From positions 992,001 through 1,056,000 of the forward strand of contig NZ_JAAVVB010000001.1 of the NCBI RefSeq assembly GCF_018449775.1: a DNA stretch of 64,000 nucleotides, read 5' to 3'. Below the pieces are notes generated by a model. That model saw only the letters and a program-made list of their open reading frames with translations. It did not search any database and was not told where the DNA came from. The translations under genes were made by a program, and so were the position numbers. This DNA comes from Mucilaginibacter sp. dw_454 (GTDB lineage: Bacteria > Bacteroidota > Bacteroidia > Sphingobacteriales > Sphingobacteriaceae). How positions within the stretch are numbered: position 1 is the stretch's first letter; each line of letters begins with the position of its first letter. Positions 8,036 through 16,621 of this stretch are shown in pieces.

Positions 8036-8857
8036 CTACAAGATAGGCAAAATAGCGTCACTACCCCAACGCTCTTCTATCCCTAAACCAAATAAAGCGA
8101 AATCATATTTAACCGGGTCTGAAGGATCAAAATCTCTTAACCGTTGCGTTAACTCAATCGCCGTTTTCCAGTCGGTTTGTTTGCGGGTGATGAGTTTGAG
8201 GTGGCGGGCAACCCTATCGACGTGTAAATCGCAAGGCATAATTAGGTCTGATGGTTTGATTTGGTTCCAGATGCCAAAGTCAACTCCATTATCGTCCTTA
8301 CGTACCATCCAACGCAAAAACATATTCAAACGCTTGCAGGTTGACTTTTGCGATGGCGACGATACATGTTTCTTGGTGCGATGCGGAAAATCGGGTAAGG
8401 AGAAAAAGTACTTTCTAAAATGGTTAAGGTACGTCTCAATTGGTTCATCGGCAGGTCCTTCGCCATCGCTCAGGATGACAGTTTTGGTTGGAATAAAAGC
8501 AGCTTCCAACGATTCAAAGTTTTCATAGTGATACCTAAAAAAAGCTATAAAGTAAAGCGTATCAATATCATTAAAAGTGCGATGCTTGAAATAGAGCAGC
8601 TTTTTCAGGTCGATCTCTTCATGATTCATTATAAAATCATGAGGTACGCCATCCATTAAAGCAATTAGTTCCTTACATTTTTTGATGATTGTCGGTCGCT
8701 GGCCCCAGGCTAATGTCGCTGCCCAGAAACCCATAATCTCTATGTCCTGCTTTTTGCTAAACATATGCGGGATGCATACCGGGTCGTTAGCAATAAAACC
8801 TGGTTGGTTATATTGGGCCACTTTGGCGTCGAGGAAGGATTTGAGGTTGTTTTGCAT
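8036..8857 (-). CDS. TIGR02757/DUF2400 family protein
   Basis: A 273-residue protein of the DUF2400 (TIGR02757) family, conserved in Bacteroidota. Its fold is thought to relate to helix-hairpin-helix DNA glycosylases, but its reaction is unknown. Conserved stretches are MGFWAATLAWGQRPTI near residue 42, SSPSQKSTCKRLNMFLRWMVRKD near 165-190, and the C-terminal CDLHVDRVARHLKL and DFDPSDPVKYDFALFGLG. The segment VILSDGEGP near residues 127-135 is encoded by a fragment of an intergenic palindromic repeat (8453-8479), so the protein probably carries a local insertion. Repeats flank the gene on both sides. Confidence 0.88.
   Translation of the reverse strand: MQNNLKSFLDAKVAQYNQPGFIANDPVCIPHMFSKKQDIEIMGFWAATLAWGQRPTIIKKCKELIALMDGVPHDFIMNHEEIDLKKLLYFKHRTFNDIDTLYFIAFFRYHYENFESLEAAFIPTKTVILSDGEGPADEPIETYLNHFRKYFFSLPDFPHRTKKHVSSPSQKSTCKRLNMFLRWMVRKDDNGVDFGIWNQIKPSDLIMPCDLHVDRVARHLKLITRKQTDWKTAIELTQRLRDFDPSDPVKYDFALFGLGIEERWGSDAILPIL
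8453..8479. repeat. Repeat half-element inside a coding sequence (GTCATCCTGAGC family)
   Basis: On the minus strand this reads GTCATCCTGAGCGATGGC then GAAGGACCT, the core of a repeat common in Bacteroidota intergenic DNA. It lies in frame in the DUF2400 gene, giving VILSDGEGP. A related palindrome with GTCATGCTGA and TCAGGATGAC arms is at 30162-30187. Confidence 0.6.
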
Positions 8858-8867
8858 GTTTTCGTTC

Positions 8868-8960
8868 TGTCATTGCGAGCGTAGCGTGGCAATCGCACGG
8901 AGAAAGGCTTTAATAAGTAAAGTTCGCGATTGCCACGCTCGTTCCTCGCTCGCAATGACA
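8868..8960. repeat. REP-like palindromic element, copy 2 (inverted orientation)
   Basis: A 93-bp palindrome of the GTCATTGCGAGCG family between the DUF2400 gene start and the end of the cystathionine enzyme gene. The short arm (GCGTAGCGTGGCAATCGC) comes first and the long arm containing GTTCCTCGCT comes last, so it is flipped relative to copies 1 and 3. The loop between the arms is unrelated to those of the other copies. Confidence 0.92.
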
Positions 8961-8966
8961 AATATG

Positions 8967-10106
8967 TTAAGAAAGCGCCTGCTTCAAATCATCCAGCAAA
9001 TCTTCCACATCCTCAACCCCAATACTCAGGCGCAACAGATTATCCACTACCCCGACTTTCTCTCGCGCGTCCTTAGGTATCGAAGCATGCGTCATCGTAA
9101 CCGGGTGATTGATCAGCGACTCCACCCCGCCCAGCGACTCGGCCAGTGTAAATACCTTAAATGACGAAGCTATTCTAAAAGTCTCCTTTAAATCAGCGCC
9201 TTTCAGCGTGATTGATATCATACCACCAAAATCGCGCATTTGTTTTTTGGCGATCTCATGGTTTGGATGGTCGGTAAAACCCGGCCAATAGATCTTATCT
9301 ACCTTTGGATGCGTTTTCAGGAACTCCGCAATAATACGACCGTTCTCGCAATGCGCTTTCATGCGCAAGTGAAGCGTTTTAATGCCGCGTAGCACCAGGA
9401 AACTGTCCATCGGTCCGGGAGTGGCGCCGCAGGAGTTATAGATAAACCACAGGCGTTTGTACAAATCCTCATCGTTCAGCATCAAGGCACCCATCACTAC
9501 GTCGCTGTGGCCGCCAATGTACTTGGTTACGGAATGCATTACCACATCGGCACCTAAATCCATAGGGTTTTGTAGATACGGGGAAGCGAATGTATTGTCA
9601 ACCACAGTTAGCAAACCTTTTTCTTTGCCGATTTTAGTAACCGCCGCAATATCGACGATCTGCATCGTCGGGTTAGTCGGTGTTTCTATCCAGATCAATT
9701 TGGTGTTAGCATTGGTATGCTCGCGGATGATCTCCGGATCAGATAAATTCAGAAAATGGAACTTGATACCGTAGTTGGCAAAAATCTTAGTGAACATGCG
9801 GTATGAACCGCCGTAAAGATCGTCGCCGGTAATTACTTCATCGCCCGGCAAAAGCAATTTCATCACGGCATCAGTTGCACCCATACCACTCGAAAAGGCC
9901 AAACCATATTTAGCATTTTCCAAAGCCGCCAGGCAGCTCTCTAAAGCCTTACGGGTTGGATTGGTGCCACGCGAATATTCGAAACCCTGATGATCGCCCG
10001 GCGATTTCTGCCAGTAGGTAGATGTCTGGTATATCGGCGTCATCACCGCGCCGGTTGATGGGTCAGGCTCCTGGCCTGCGTGTATGGCTTTTGTTGCGAA
10101 TTTCAT
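8967..10106 (-). CDS. Cystathionine gamma-synthase/lyase family PLP enzyme
   Basis: A 379-residue member of the Cys/Met-metabolism PLP enzyme family, which makes or cleaves cystathionine in transsulfuration. Signatures are YSRGTNPTR (45-52), FSSGMGA (71-77), ETPTNPTM (141-148), the PLP lysine in SVTKYIGGHSD (K195) and the C-terminal SLGGVESLINHP. Full length. Synthase, beta-lyase and gamma-lyase cannot be separated reliably by eye, so no gene symbol is given. It is downstream of proS on the same strand, but a 100-bp gap filled by a heptamer repeat separates them. Confidence 0.92.
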   Translation of the reverse strand: MKFATKAIHAGQEPDPSTGAVMTPIYQTSTYWQKSPGDHQGFEYSRGTNPTRKALESCLAALENAKYGLAFSSGMGATDAVMKLLLPGDEVITGDDLYGGSYRMFTKIFANYGIKFHFLNLSDPEIIREHTNANTKLIWIETPTNPTMQIVDIAAVTKIGKEKGLLTVVDNTFASPYLQNPMDLGADVVMHSVTKYIGGHSDVVMGALMLNDEDLYKRLWFIYNSCGATPGPMDSFLVLRGIKTLHLRMKAHCENGRIIAEFLKTHPKVDKIYWPGFTDHPNHEIAKKQMRDFGGMISITLKGADLKETFRIASSFKVFTLAESLGGVESLINHPVTMTHASIPKDAREKVGVVDNLLRLSIGVEDVEDLLDDLKQALS

Positions 10107-10122
10107 GGTGTGCTTTCAGCAC

Positions 10123-10203
10123 GGTCCATAGTCGATAGTCAATGGACCATAGTAATAAAATAGACATGCATAATCTATGGACTATCGACCATGGACTATG
10201 GAC
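10123..10203. repeat. Palindrome built from SATRGTC-type heptamers
   Basis: Two arms of about 30 bp, each made of near-identical seven-base units (CATAGTC, GATAGTC, CATGGTC), face each other across a loop of about 22 bp. The left arm starts GGTCCATAGTCGATAGTC and the right arm ends CATGGACTATGGACT. It occupies nearly the whole gap between proS and the cystathionine enzyme gene. Confidence 0.85.
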
Positions 10204-10208
10204 TAACC

Positions 10209-11681
10209 TTAATATGCTCTTGCAAATAACACCCGCTGTGTACTCGGTTTCCCTGTCAAAATACACTTACCCTCTTCCTGCTTATTATCCAAAGGGATAC
10301 AACGTATAGTAGCCTTGGTTTCGTCTTTAATGCGTTGTTCAGTTTCTGATGTGCCGTCCCAATGCGCCGAAAGGAAGCCCGGTTTTTCATCCAGCAGGCG
10401 CTTAAATTCTTCGTAAGTATCAACCTCGATCGTATTTTCAGAACGGAAGTTGAAAGCCTTTTGGTAGATGTTGGTTTGGATTTCTTCTAATAGCGCTTCT
10501 ATCTTTTCAGCCAGTCCGTCCTGGTTTACTGTTTCTTTAGTTTTGGTATCACGACGGGCCAACTCAACTGTTCCGTTCTGCATATCGCGACTGCCAATAG
10601 CAACGCGCAATGGTACGCCTTTCAGCTCGTACTCTGCAAATTTCGCTCCCGGGCGGTGTGTATCGCGCTTGTCGAACTTAACCGATATGTCTTTAGCTTT
10701 TAAAGTTTTACTCAATTCATTTACGTAGGCCGTTATGTTCTCCAGCTCTTCGTCATGCTTATAGATCGGCACAACAACTACCTGTATAGGCGCCAGTTTT
10801 GGTGGCAATACTAAACCGGCATCATCAGAATGAGCCATGATCAGTGCGCCGATCAAACGGGTTGAAACACCCCAGGATGTCGCCCAGACGTAATCTAATT
10901 TATTTTCTTTATTAGTGAATTTCACATCAAAGGCTTTAGCGAAATTCTGACCTAAAAAGTGCGAAGTACCGGCCTGTAAAGCTTTACCATCCTGCATTAA
11001 AGCTTCAATACAATAAGTATCTAATGCACCCGCGAAACGTTCATTAGGTGTTTTGCGGCCTTTTACTACCGGCAGCGCCAAAAAGTTCTCTACAAAATCG
11101 GCATAAACCTCCAGCATTTGTTCTGTTTCTGCTACCGCTTCTTCAGATGTTGCGTGTGCTGTATGTCCCTCCTGCCATAAAAATTCGCTGGTACGTAAAA
11201 ATAAACGCGTACGCATTTCCCAGCGCATTACGTTGGCCCATTGGTTTACCAGGATAGGCAGATCGCGGTATGATTGGATCCAGCCACGGTAAGTATTCCA
11301 GATAATGGTTTCTGATGTTGGGCGGATAATCAATTCCTCTTCCAGTTTGGCATCTTCATCAACAACAATATTACCATTACCGTCATTTTTTAAACGATAA
11401 TGCGTAACCACAGCACACTCTTTAGCAAAGCCCTCAACATGACTGGCTTCTTTAGAGAAGAATGATTTAGGGATTAATAAAGGGAAATAAGCATTACTAT
11501 GGCCGGTATCTTTAAACATCTTGTCTAATACAGCTTGCATTTTCTCCCAGATAGAATATCCGTACGGCTTAATGATCATACAGCCTCTAACCGGCGAATA
11601 CTCAGCCATATCGGCTTTTATAACCAGATCGTTATACCATTGCGAATAATCTTCATCTTTACTAATAACGCCTTTACTCAT
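10209..11681 (-). CDS. proS: Prolyl-tRNA synthetase (class II, archaeal/eukaryotic-type)
   Basis: Charges tRNA-Pro with proline in the cytoplasm. The 490-residue length, the N-terminus ([23 protein letters not shown]), motif 2 with RPTSETIIW (120-128) and the C-terminal domain ending in ARAY place it in the short ProRS type without the editing insertion, usual in Bacteroidota. Other family marks are QEGHTAHAT and [14 protein letters not shown] -7 box TAAATTTG lies about 50 bp upstream of the start. It is divergent from the lipoprotein gene at 11814. Confidence 0.97.
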   Translation of the reverse strand: MSKGVISKDEDYSQWYNDLVIKADMAEYSPVRGCMIIKPYGYSIWEKMQAVLDKMFKDTGHSNAYFPLLIPKSFFSKEASHVEGFAKECAVVTHYRLKNDGNGNIVVDEDAKLEEELIIRPTSETIIWNTYRGWIQSYRDLPILVNQWANVMRWEMRTRLFLRTSEFLWQEGHTAHATSEEAVAETEQMLEVYADFVENFLALPVVKGRKTPNERFAGALDTYCIEALMQDGKALQAGTSHFLGQNFAKAFDVKFTNKENKLDYVWATSWGVSTRLIGALIMAHSDDAGLVLPPKLAPIQVVVVPIYKHDEELENITAYVNELSKTLKAKDISVKFDKRDTHRPGAKFAEYELKGVPLRVAIGSRDMQNGTVELARRDTKTKETVNQDGLAEKIEALLEEIQTNIYQKAFNFRSENTIEVDTYEEFKRLLDEKPGFLSAHWDGTSETEQRIKDETKATIRCIPLDNKQEEGKCILTGKPSTQRVLFARAY

Positions 11682-11728
11682 TTGTTTGTGGAATATATTT
11701 TGACTATTTAATTACTTAGATTTGAGGT

Positions 11729-11736
11729 CAAATTTA
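11729..11736 (-). promoter_or_regulatory. Putative -7 box (TAAATTTG) for proS
   Basis: Matches the Bacteroidota TAnnTTTG consensus on the minus strand, 48 bp before the proS ATG. A TTTGACA that could serve as the -33 element lies upstream at about 11758-11764, with spacing slightly longer than usual. Confidence 0.45.
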
Positions 11737-11813
11737 TAAATTTATACGTTATAAGCGTGTCAAATTAAACTATGGCATCAAATAATAGTCTAATCTGCAT
11801 AACCAAACCTATT

Positions 11814-12746
11814 ATGAAACGGAACCTGCTTAGGGGAATTATTTTGATCAGTGCCTTGGCATTGAGTTCCTGCGCTACTTTGAATGAAGTTTCAAAAACC
11901 AAAGCTCTGGGCGATGATGTTTATTATACACAGGCAAAAGCAAGCGTAAGTTATGTCGACCCGCAATACATTCCGCAGCCTGAAGCAACATACGCCAGAA
12001 ATGATGATTATTATTACTATGGCGACTATACCTCTCGCATCAATCGTTTTAGCTATGCCTCACCTTTTAGCTATACCGATGACTTCGATTATAGTTATGA
12101 GCCTTATACAACATCTTCATACCAGGATACCTCTAAAACGGTTTATGCCGATGATGCCTATGCGGACGACTCCTACTACGATGATTTAGGCGTTTACTCG
12201 GCTTATGATTTTGGTTATGGAGATTTTGATGGCTATGATGACTTTGGATATGGTTTAGCTTATTCTGGCTTCGTTTCCGGAGGCGGTACCCGTACTACTC
12301 ATAAAAGATGGCACTCACATTCAAACGACAGTAATGGCGGGCCGGTATTTGTAAGAACAAATGGTCGTTATGGCAATCAGTTGTTTGGACGCAACAATAA
12401 TGGTACGGCAAATATAGGTTCAGGGCCGATATTTACCAGGGGAAGTGCCACAGCGCCCGGCATACTAACTCCTGCATTCTCAGGAGCGCGTCCGGGTGGT
12501 AGCAATGCCGTTTATCCTGGTCGTCCTGGCACAAATTCTACTGCTAATAACACAGTCAATGTAGCCGGCACCAATCGCCCGGTACGTCCTGAAAGCCAGG
12601 CGCCGAGACCTTCTTTTACACAACAGAGTACAGCAGATGCACCATCGGCCCCACAAAGATCATCAAGCAGCAGCGCAAGTTCTGGTAGTAGTTCAAGTGG
12701 CGGTAGCTCAAGTAGTGGCGGCGGCGGCAGACCGGTAAGGCCATAA
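11814..12746 (+). CDS. Low-complexity Tyr/Asp- and Ser/Gly-rich lipoprotein
   Basis: No family recognised. The start at 11814 is chosen because MKRNLLRGIILISALALSSC is a good lipoprotein signal with the lipid-bearing Cys at 20; the longer frame from 11772 would bury it. Residues about 60-150 are crowded with Tyr and Asp (runs such as DDYYYYGDY and DDAYADDSYYDD). A TTHKRWHSHSN stretch comes next, then an Asn/Gly-rich part, and the tail is Ser/Gly repeats ending GGGGRPVRP; the RPVRP motif also appears earlier. Such composition suggests an extended, exposed surface protein. It ends 9 bp before the outer-membrane protein gene, so the two are probably co-expressed. Confidence 0.8.
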   Translation: MKRNLLRGIILISALALSSCATLNEVSKTKALGDDVYYTQAKASVSYVDPQYIPQPEATYARNDDYYYYGDYTSRINRFSYASPFSYTDDFDYSYEPYTTSSYQDTSKTVYADDAYADDSYYDDLGVYSAYDFGYGDFDGYDDFGYGLAYSGFVSGGGTRTTHKRWHSHSNDSNGGPVFVRTNGRYGNQLFGRNNNGTANIGSGPIFTRGSATAPGILTPAFSGARPGGSNAVYPGRPGTNSTANNTVNVAGTNRPVRPESQAPRPSFTQQSTADAPSAPQRSSSSSASSGSSSSGGSSSSGGGGRPVRP

Positions 12747-12755
12747 AGCACATAT

Positions 12756-14231
12756 ATGAAGTTAAGATCTATACTTTTTTTAATTGCACTTTCGGCAGTT
12801 AGCCAAAGCAGTTTTGCCCAATATGCAAAGGATGCAGTGCGATTTTCTACCACTCAAACAGGTTCTACGTCACGCATTAAAGGTATTGGTAACGCCAATG
12901 TAGCTGTTGGTGGCGACATGACATCCATTAGCGGCAATCCTGCCGGGATAGGCTTTTTCACCCATTCAGAATTAAGCATTACGCCCGAATTCGACGATTA
13001 TACTAATAAAGCAACTTATATCGGTCAACCCGGTTCTGCCAGTCGCGGCAATATCAATATGAGCAACGCAGCTGTGGTTTTTTATAATCAGTTACCAAAA
13101 AACGGTGGCGGCAACAACGGTAAAGGTTGGCTGAGTTTAAATTGGGGGGCGGCATATAATCGTACCAATAACTTTTACGAAAAAGTGCAATACGGTGCAA
13201 AAAACAACGCTAATTCTATCACTGACTACTATGCCAGCTTAGCTAATAACCAAGGGCTTACCGATGGTAGCCTGCAAGCCTGGGCAGCCGGGCAAAAATT
13301 AATCGACGCTTACGGTACAGGCACCAATTTTACCTATAAAAGCAATGCCTTTCCCGGGGTACAACAAGCCGGATTTATAACCAGAACAGGCGGCGAAAGC
13401 AGCTATGATATATCAATGGGTGCCAATTACAACAATAAGTTATATGTTGGTATTGGCCTGGGCATAAGCGAACTACGTTATAATACTAATACCAGCTTTA
13501 ATGAAACGGGCAGCGCGACTGTATTAAATGGGTCTACGCCGGTTACCAGTGGCTATAATTCAACTTACAGTCAATTTCAAAATACTAAAGGCGAGGGTTA
13601 TAATATTAAGGTCGGTATTCTTTACAAGATCATTGAAAGTGTGCGCGTGGGCGCAACTATCACTACGCCTACTTTTTATAATATCAATGACTCTTTTAAC
13701 GAAGGTTTAAGCAATACCCTGAATCCAGGGGCCAGTTTTAATAACGGGCCTGTTGAGTACGCGCTAACCTACGACATGCGCACACCGTTTAAATTTGCCG
13801 GCGGTATGTCGATATTTTTGGGGAATATTGGTTTTATAACCGGCGATATTGAATATGAGGACTATACCACAACCCACATCAGCGATAATGCCGACGCCAA
13901 TTATACCAGCAGTTATGACAACGGCATTATCAAAGCCAATTACCAATCGGCAGTAAACCTGCATGCCGGTGCCGAAATCAAAATTGTGGACGCATTCTTT
14001 TTACGCGGCGGCTACGGCATACAAGGCAATCCACTTAAAGGTGGCGCAAGCACTAAGATGGTTACGGGCGGTCTGGGCTATCATTTAGGAAATTATTATG
14101 TAGATGCTGCCGTTATGAATATAAAAGGATCGCAAAATGTAATGCAATACGATATTGGCCCCACCACTCCCGCTGCGGCTGTGAATGCAGTTAACAATAA
14201 CATATTTCTAACTATTGGCGTAAAATACTAG
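12756..14231 (+). CDS. Outer-membrane beta-barrel protein, OmpP1/FadL-like
   Basis: A 491-residue protein with a signal peptide (MKLRSILFLIALSAVSQSSFAQ, cleavage after about residue 21). After it come alternating amphipathic strands and many Gly, Asn and aromatic residues, ending in the aromatic FLTIGVKY typical of barrels. The N-terminal mature part (RFSTTQTGSTSRIKGIGNANVAVGGD then SISGNPAGIGFF) is the hallmark of Bacteroidota proteins annotated as OMPP1/FadL/TodX-like, in which an NPAGI motif is common. FadL proteins import hydrophobic molecules; the substrate here is unknown. Preceded at 9 bp by a lipoprotein gene. Confidence 0.85.
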   Translation: MKLRSILFLIALSAVSQSSFAQYAKDAVRFSTTQTGSTSRIKGIGNANVAVGGDMTSISGNPAGIGFFTHSELSITPEFDDYTNKATYIGQPGSASRGNINMSNAAVVFYNQLPKNGGGNNGKGWLSLNWGAAYNRTNNFYEKVQYGAKNNANSITDYYASLANNQGLTDGSLQAWAAGQKLIDAYGTGTNFTYKSNAFPGVQQAGFITRTGGESSYDISMGANYNNKLYVGIGLGISELRYNTNTSFNETGSATVLNGSTPVTSGYNSTYSQFQNTKGEGYNIKVGILYKIIESVRVGATITTPTFYNINDSFNEGLSNTLNPGASFNNGPVEYALTYDMRTPFKFAGGMSIFLGNIGFITGDIEYEDYTTTHISDNADANYTSSYDNGIIKANYQSAVNLHAGAEIKIVDAFFLRGGYGIQGNPLKGGASTKMVTGGLGYHLGNYYVDAAVMNIKGSQNVMQYDIGPTTPAAAVNAVNNNIFLTIGVKY

Positions 14232-14289
14232 CGACGAAAACATAAAACCAAAAGAGCCTGTCGATATTAAATAGCATATTTGTAGCCTT

Positions 14290-15042
14290 ATGACTATGCT
14301 ATTATCATCCATCAATCAACAGCTCAGCGGTACAATCTGGCGGCTGGAAATTGACAGTTTAAGCGACACCATATTTCTTGAAACCCGCACCGCCGATAAG
14401 CAAGTTTCCTTTAGTTCTATTAATCTGGTTAACAGTAAAATAAATTTTGAAGATTACACCTCCGAAGAACGCTGGCTTACCGGCATAGAAGCATCTTACG
14501 ATGGGGTTTTACTGCTTCATAATTATCAGTCTGACAACACGCCGGTACATAAGGGCCTAACGGCGATTGATGAAAACGCACAGGTACTTTGGAGCAATTA
14601 CACTTATGCGTTTGACCATTTGTCGACAACCGGACCGGTGGTATTTAACACACAGATACAGCCAAAGAAATTATTTTTGATTGATGTGAAGACGGGTGCC
14701 ATGCTCAGACCATTTAGTATGGATATTGATACTGAGGCTGAAAACCGTGTTCAATTTCCACAGTCTGCGTTGCCATCTGGCGTAGACAATTTACCGGTTT
14801 CTGAGGTTCATGGAAACATTGTACAATCGCTTCACTACAATAAATTCAGAATTGTATCTTTGCACACTTTAACCGGCGTGCAGCTGCAGCAGCATTTGTA
14901 CATTATGGATGGAGCGGCCCTGGTTTATGAAGATTTATTAAATACAGATATACAAAAAATGCAGCCCGAGTCGTTTATCCTGTATAGAAACTGGCTGGTT
15001 TATATTAAAAACAAGGCAGAACTAAAAGTAGTGCCCTTATAA
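14290..15042 (+). CDS. DUF4905 domain protein
   Basis: A 250-residue soluble protein resembling DUF4905, a Sphingobacteria-restricted family of unknown function. It is beta-rich with blade-like repeats (SGTIWRLEIDS, then DGVLLLHNYQSDNTPVHKG, KKLFLIDVKTGAML), suggesting a propeller-like fold. No signal peptide, so it probably stays in the cytoplasm. It lies 58 bp after the barrel gene and 21 bp before the LysM gene, so it may be part of one transcription unit running to udk. Confidence 0.75.
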   Translation: MTMLLSSINQQLSGTIWRLEIDSLSDTIFLETRTADKQVSFSSINLVNSKINFEDYTSEERWLTGIEASYDGVLLLHNYQSDNTPVHKGLTAIDENAQVLWSNYTYAFDHLSTTGPVVFNTQIQPKKLFLIDVKTGAMLRPFSMDIDTEAENRVQFPQSALPSGVDNLPVSEVHGNIVQSLHYNKFRIVSLHTLTGVQLQQHLYIMDGAALVYEDLLNTDIQKMQPESFILYRNWLVYIKNKAELKVVPL

Positions 15043-15063
15043 ATTACTGAATAAGAATTTATT

Positions 15064-15993
15064 ATGAAATTAAAAACGTTATTATTTCTAACCACCCTAA
15101 TAATATCTTCTACTTCACTTTTCGCTAAAAACAGACTAACCGATTCCGTTGGTGTAGAGAACCTGGATGGCAAAAAAGTAATCTTACATAAATTAGATCC
15201 AAAAGATAACTATTACTCTATAGGCCGCCGTTACAATGTAAAACCCGGCGACATTATTAAGTTTAATAACAATGCTCCACTTAAAATTGGCGGCATCATC
15301 AAAGTACCAACCGACAGGTCGTTTTTAGAAAACACCAAACCTGCGCCGGTGCAACAAAGCAAACCATTACCGGCACCGCCGACTGCTGTACAACAACAGC
15401 AAGCCGCTCAGCAGCCAAGCCAAGCTCCGGCAAATGAGGGCACCGCAGCGCAACAATACAAAGTATCAGCAGGCGAAACCCTTTATTCTATCGCCAAACG
15501 CTTTGGCTCGACTGTTGAAGAATTAACCAAGCTCAATAATTTAAGCTCTACTACGGTTACCCCCGGTCAGATCTTACAGGTAAAACCAAGCACTCCTGAA
15601 ACCGCTGCACCAGTGGAAGCACCACATCCTGTTGCTAAACGCGACTCGACCACTTACGTAAGCAGCCAGGATAGTGCCGAAAGAAAGCTTAATGCAAACC
15701 GCTACGGTTTGTTTGAAAAAACCGAAAAAGGGGTTGCCACCTGGATAGACGATACCAGCCTTGACCCCAATAAAAAATTGGTTCTGCACCGTACTGCTCC
15801 TATTGGCACTGTAATTAAAATAACCAACCCAATGACTGGCCGTACTACTTTTGCTAAAGTTGTAGGTCGTTTAAATGATAGTGAATCAACCAAAGATGTT
15901 ATTTTGGTGATGACTAAAAACGTAGCCGAATCTATTGGTGCTTTAGACAAACGTATCCGCGTAAACATCAGCTACGGCAGCCCGAATGAATAA
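15064..15993 (+). CDS. LysM-LysM-DPBB (RlpA-like) secreted peptidoglycan-binding protein
   Basis: A 309-residue exported protein. The signal peptide is about residues 1-21 (ending LFAK). The first LysM is at about 36-80 (NYYSIGRRYNVKPGDIIKFN); a Pro/Gln/Ala-rich linker follows; the second LysM is at about 136-180 (YKVSAGETLYSIAKRFGST). The C-terminal 90 residues (GVATWID, then HRTAPIGTVIKITNPMTGR) look like a double-psi beta-barrel as in RlpA. Known RlpA proteins bind or cleave denuded glycan strands; whether this one is catalytic is unclear. Its end overlaps the udk start by 8 bases, implying translational coupling of a wall protein to a nucleotide-salvage kinase. Confidence 0.88.
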   Translation: MKLKTLLFLTTLIISSTSLFAKNRLTDSVGVENLDGKKVILHKLDPKDNYYSIGRRYNVKPGDIIKFNNNAPLKIGGIIKVPTDRSFLENTKPAPVQQSKPLPAPPTAVQQQQAAQQPSQAPANEGTAAQQYKVSAGETLYSIAKRFGSTVEELTKLNNLSSTTVTPGQILQVKPSTPETAAPVEAPHPVAKRDSTTYVSSQDSAERKLNANRYGLFEKTEKGVATWIDDTSLDPNKKLVLHRTAPIGTVIKITNPMTGRTTFAKVVGRLNDSESTKDVILVMTKNVAESIGALDKRIRVNISYGSPNE

Positions 15994-16621
15994 ACCTTAT
16001 ATCATAGGCATTGCCGGCGGAAGCGGCTCTGGTAAGACTTTTTTTTTAAAGCGCTTTTTAGATCATTTCTCGGCCGACGAGGTTTGCCTGGTTTCGCAGG
16101 ATGATTATTATTTCCCCGTTGCGCATAACATGACGCCCGAGGAAAATAAGCTATATGATTTTGACAAGCCGTCGACGATTAATGCCGAACAGTTTGAAAA
16201 AGACATCAAGACGTTAATAGCTGGCGAGGTTATTTACAAAGAAGAATACACCTTCAACAACCCAAACATAGTTCCGCAGATGCTGGAGATCAAACCAGCC
16301 CCTATTTTAATCATTGAAGGCTTATTTATTTTCCACTTTAAGCCTATCGAAGAGCTGTTGGACATGCGCATATTTATTGATGCCGATGAAGCTGTAGCCC
16401 TTGAACGCCGCTTAAAGCGCGATCTACAGGAGCGCGGTTACTCGCACGACGATGTGATGTATAAATGGGAAAACCACGTGGTTCCTGCTTATAAAGAATT
16501 CTTGCTGCCGTACAGAAACGGTTGCCATAAAGTTATCATCAACAACGCTAATGCCGCCGAAGGCATACAGGCTGTAACCGATGAGATTTCACAAGAGTTG
16601 AGAGATAAACTTTTCAGTTAA
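15986..16621 (+). CDS. udk: Uridine kinase
   Basis: Phosphorylates uridine and cytidine to UMP and CMP in pyrimidine salvage. The 211-residue length fits. The P-loop GGSGSGKT is at 11-18, the substrate region QDDYYFP at about 38-44 with PSTINAEQFEKDI following, and the lid contains RRLKRDLQERGYSHDDVMYKWENHVVPAY. It overlaps the LysM gene by 8 bases and converges with the CoA-transferase operon, overlapping scoB by 4 bases at their stops. Confidence 0.95.
   Translation: MNKPYIIGIAGGSGSGKTFFLKRFLDHFSADEVCLVSQDDYYFPVAHNMTPEENKLYDFDKPSTINAEQFEKDIKTLIAGEVIYKEEYTFNNPNIVPQMLEIKPAPILIIEGLFIFHFKPIEELLDMRIFIDADEAVALERRLKRDLQERGYSHDDVMYKWENHVVPAYKEFLLPYRNGCHKVIINNANAAEGIQAVTDEISQELRDKLFS

Noticed and set aside
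8740..8961. Minus-strand open frame across copy 2 of the repeat
   Set aside because: It overlaps the DUF2400 gene in another frame and is made largely of repeat sequence; no family match.
12512..12853. Minus-strand open frame opposite the Ser/Gly-rich lipoprotein tail
   Set aside because: A low-complexity shadow of the plus-strand gene with no independent support.
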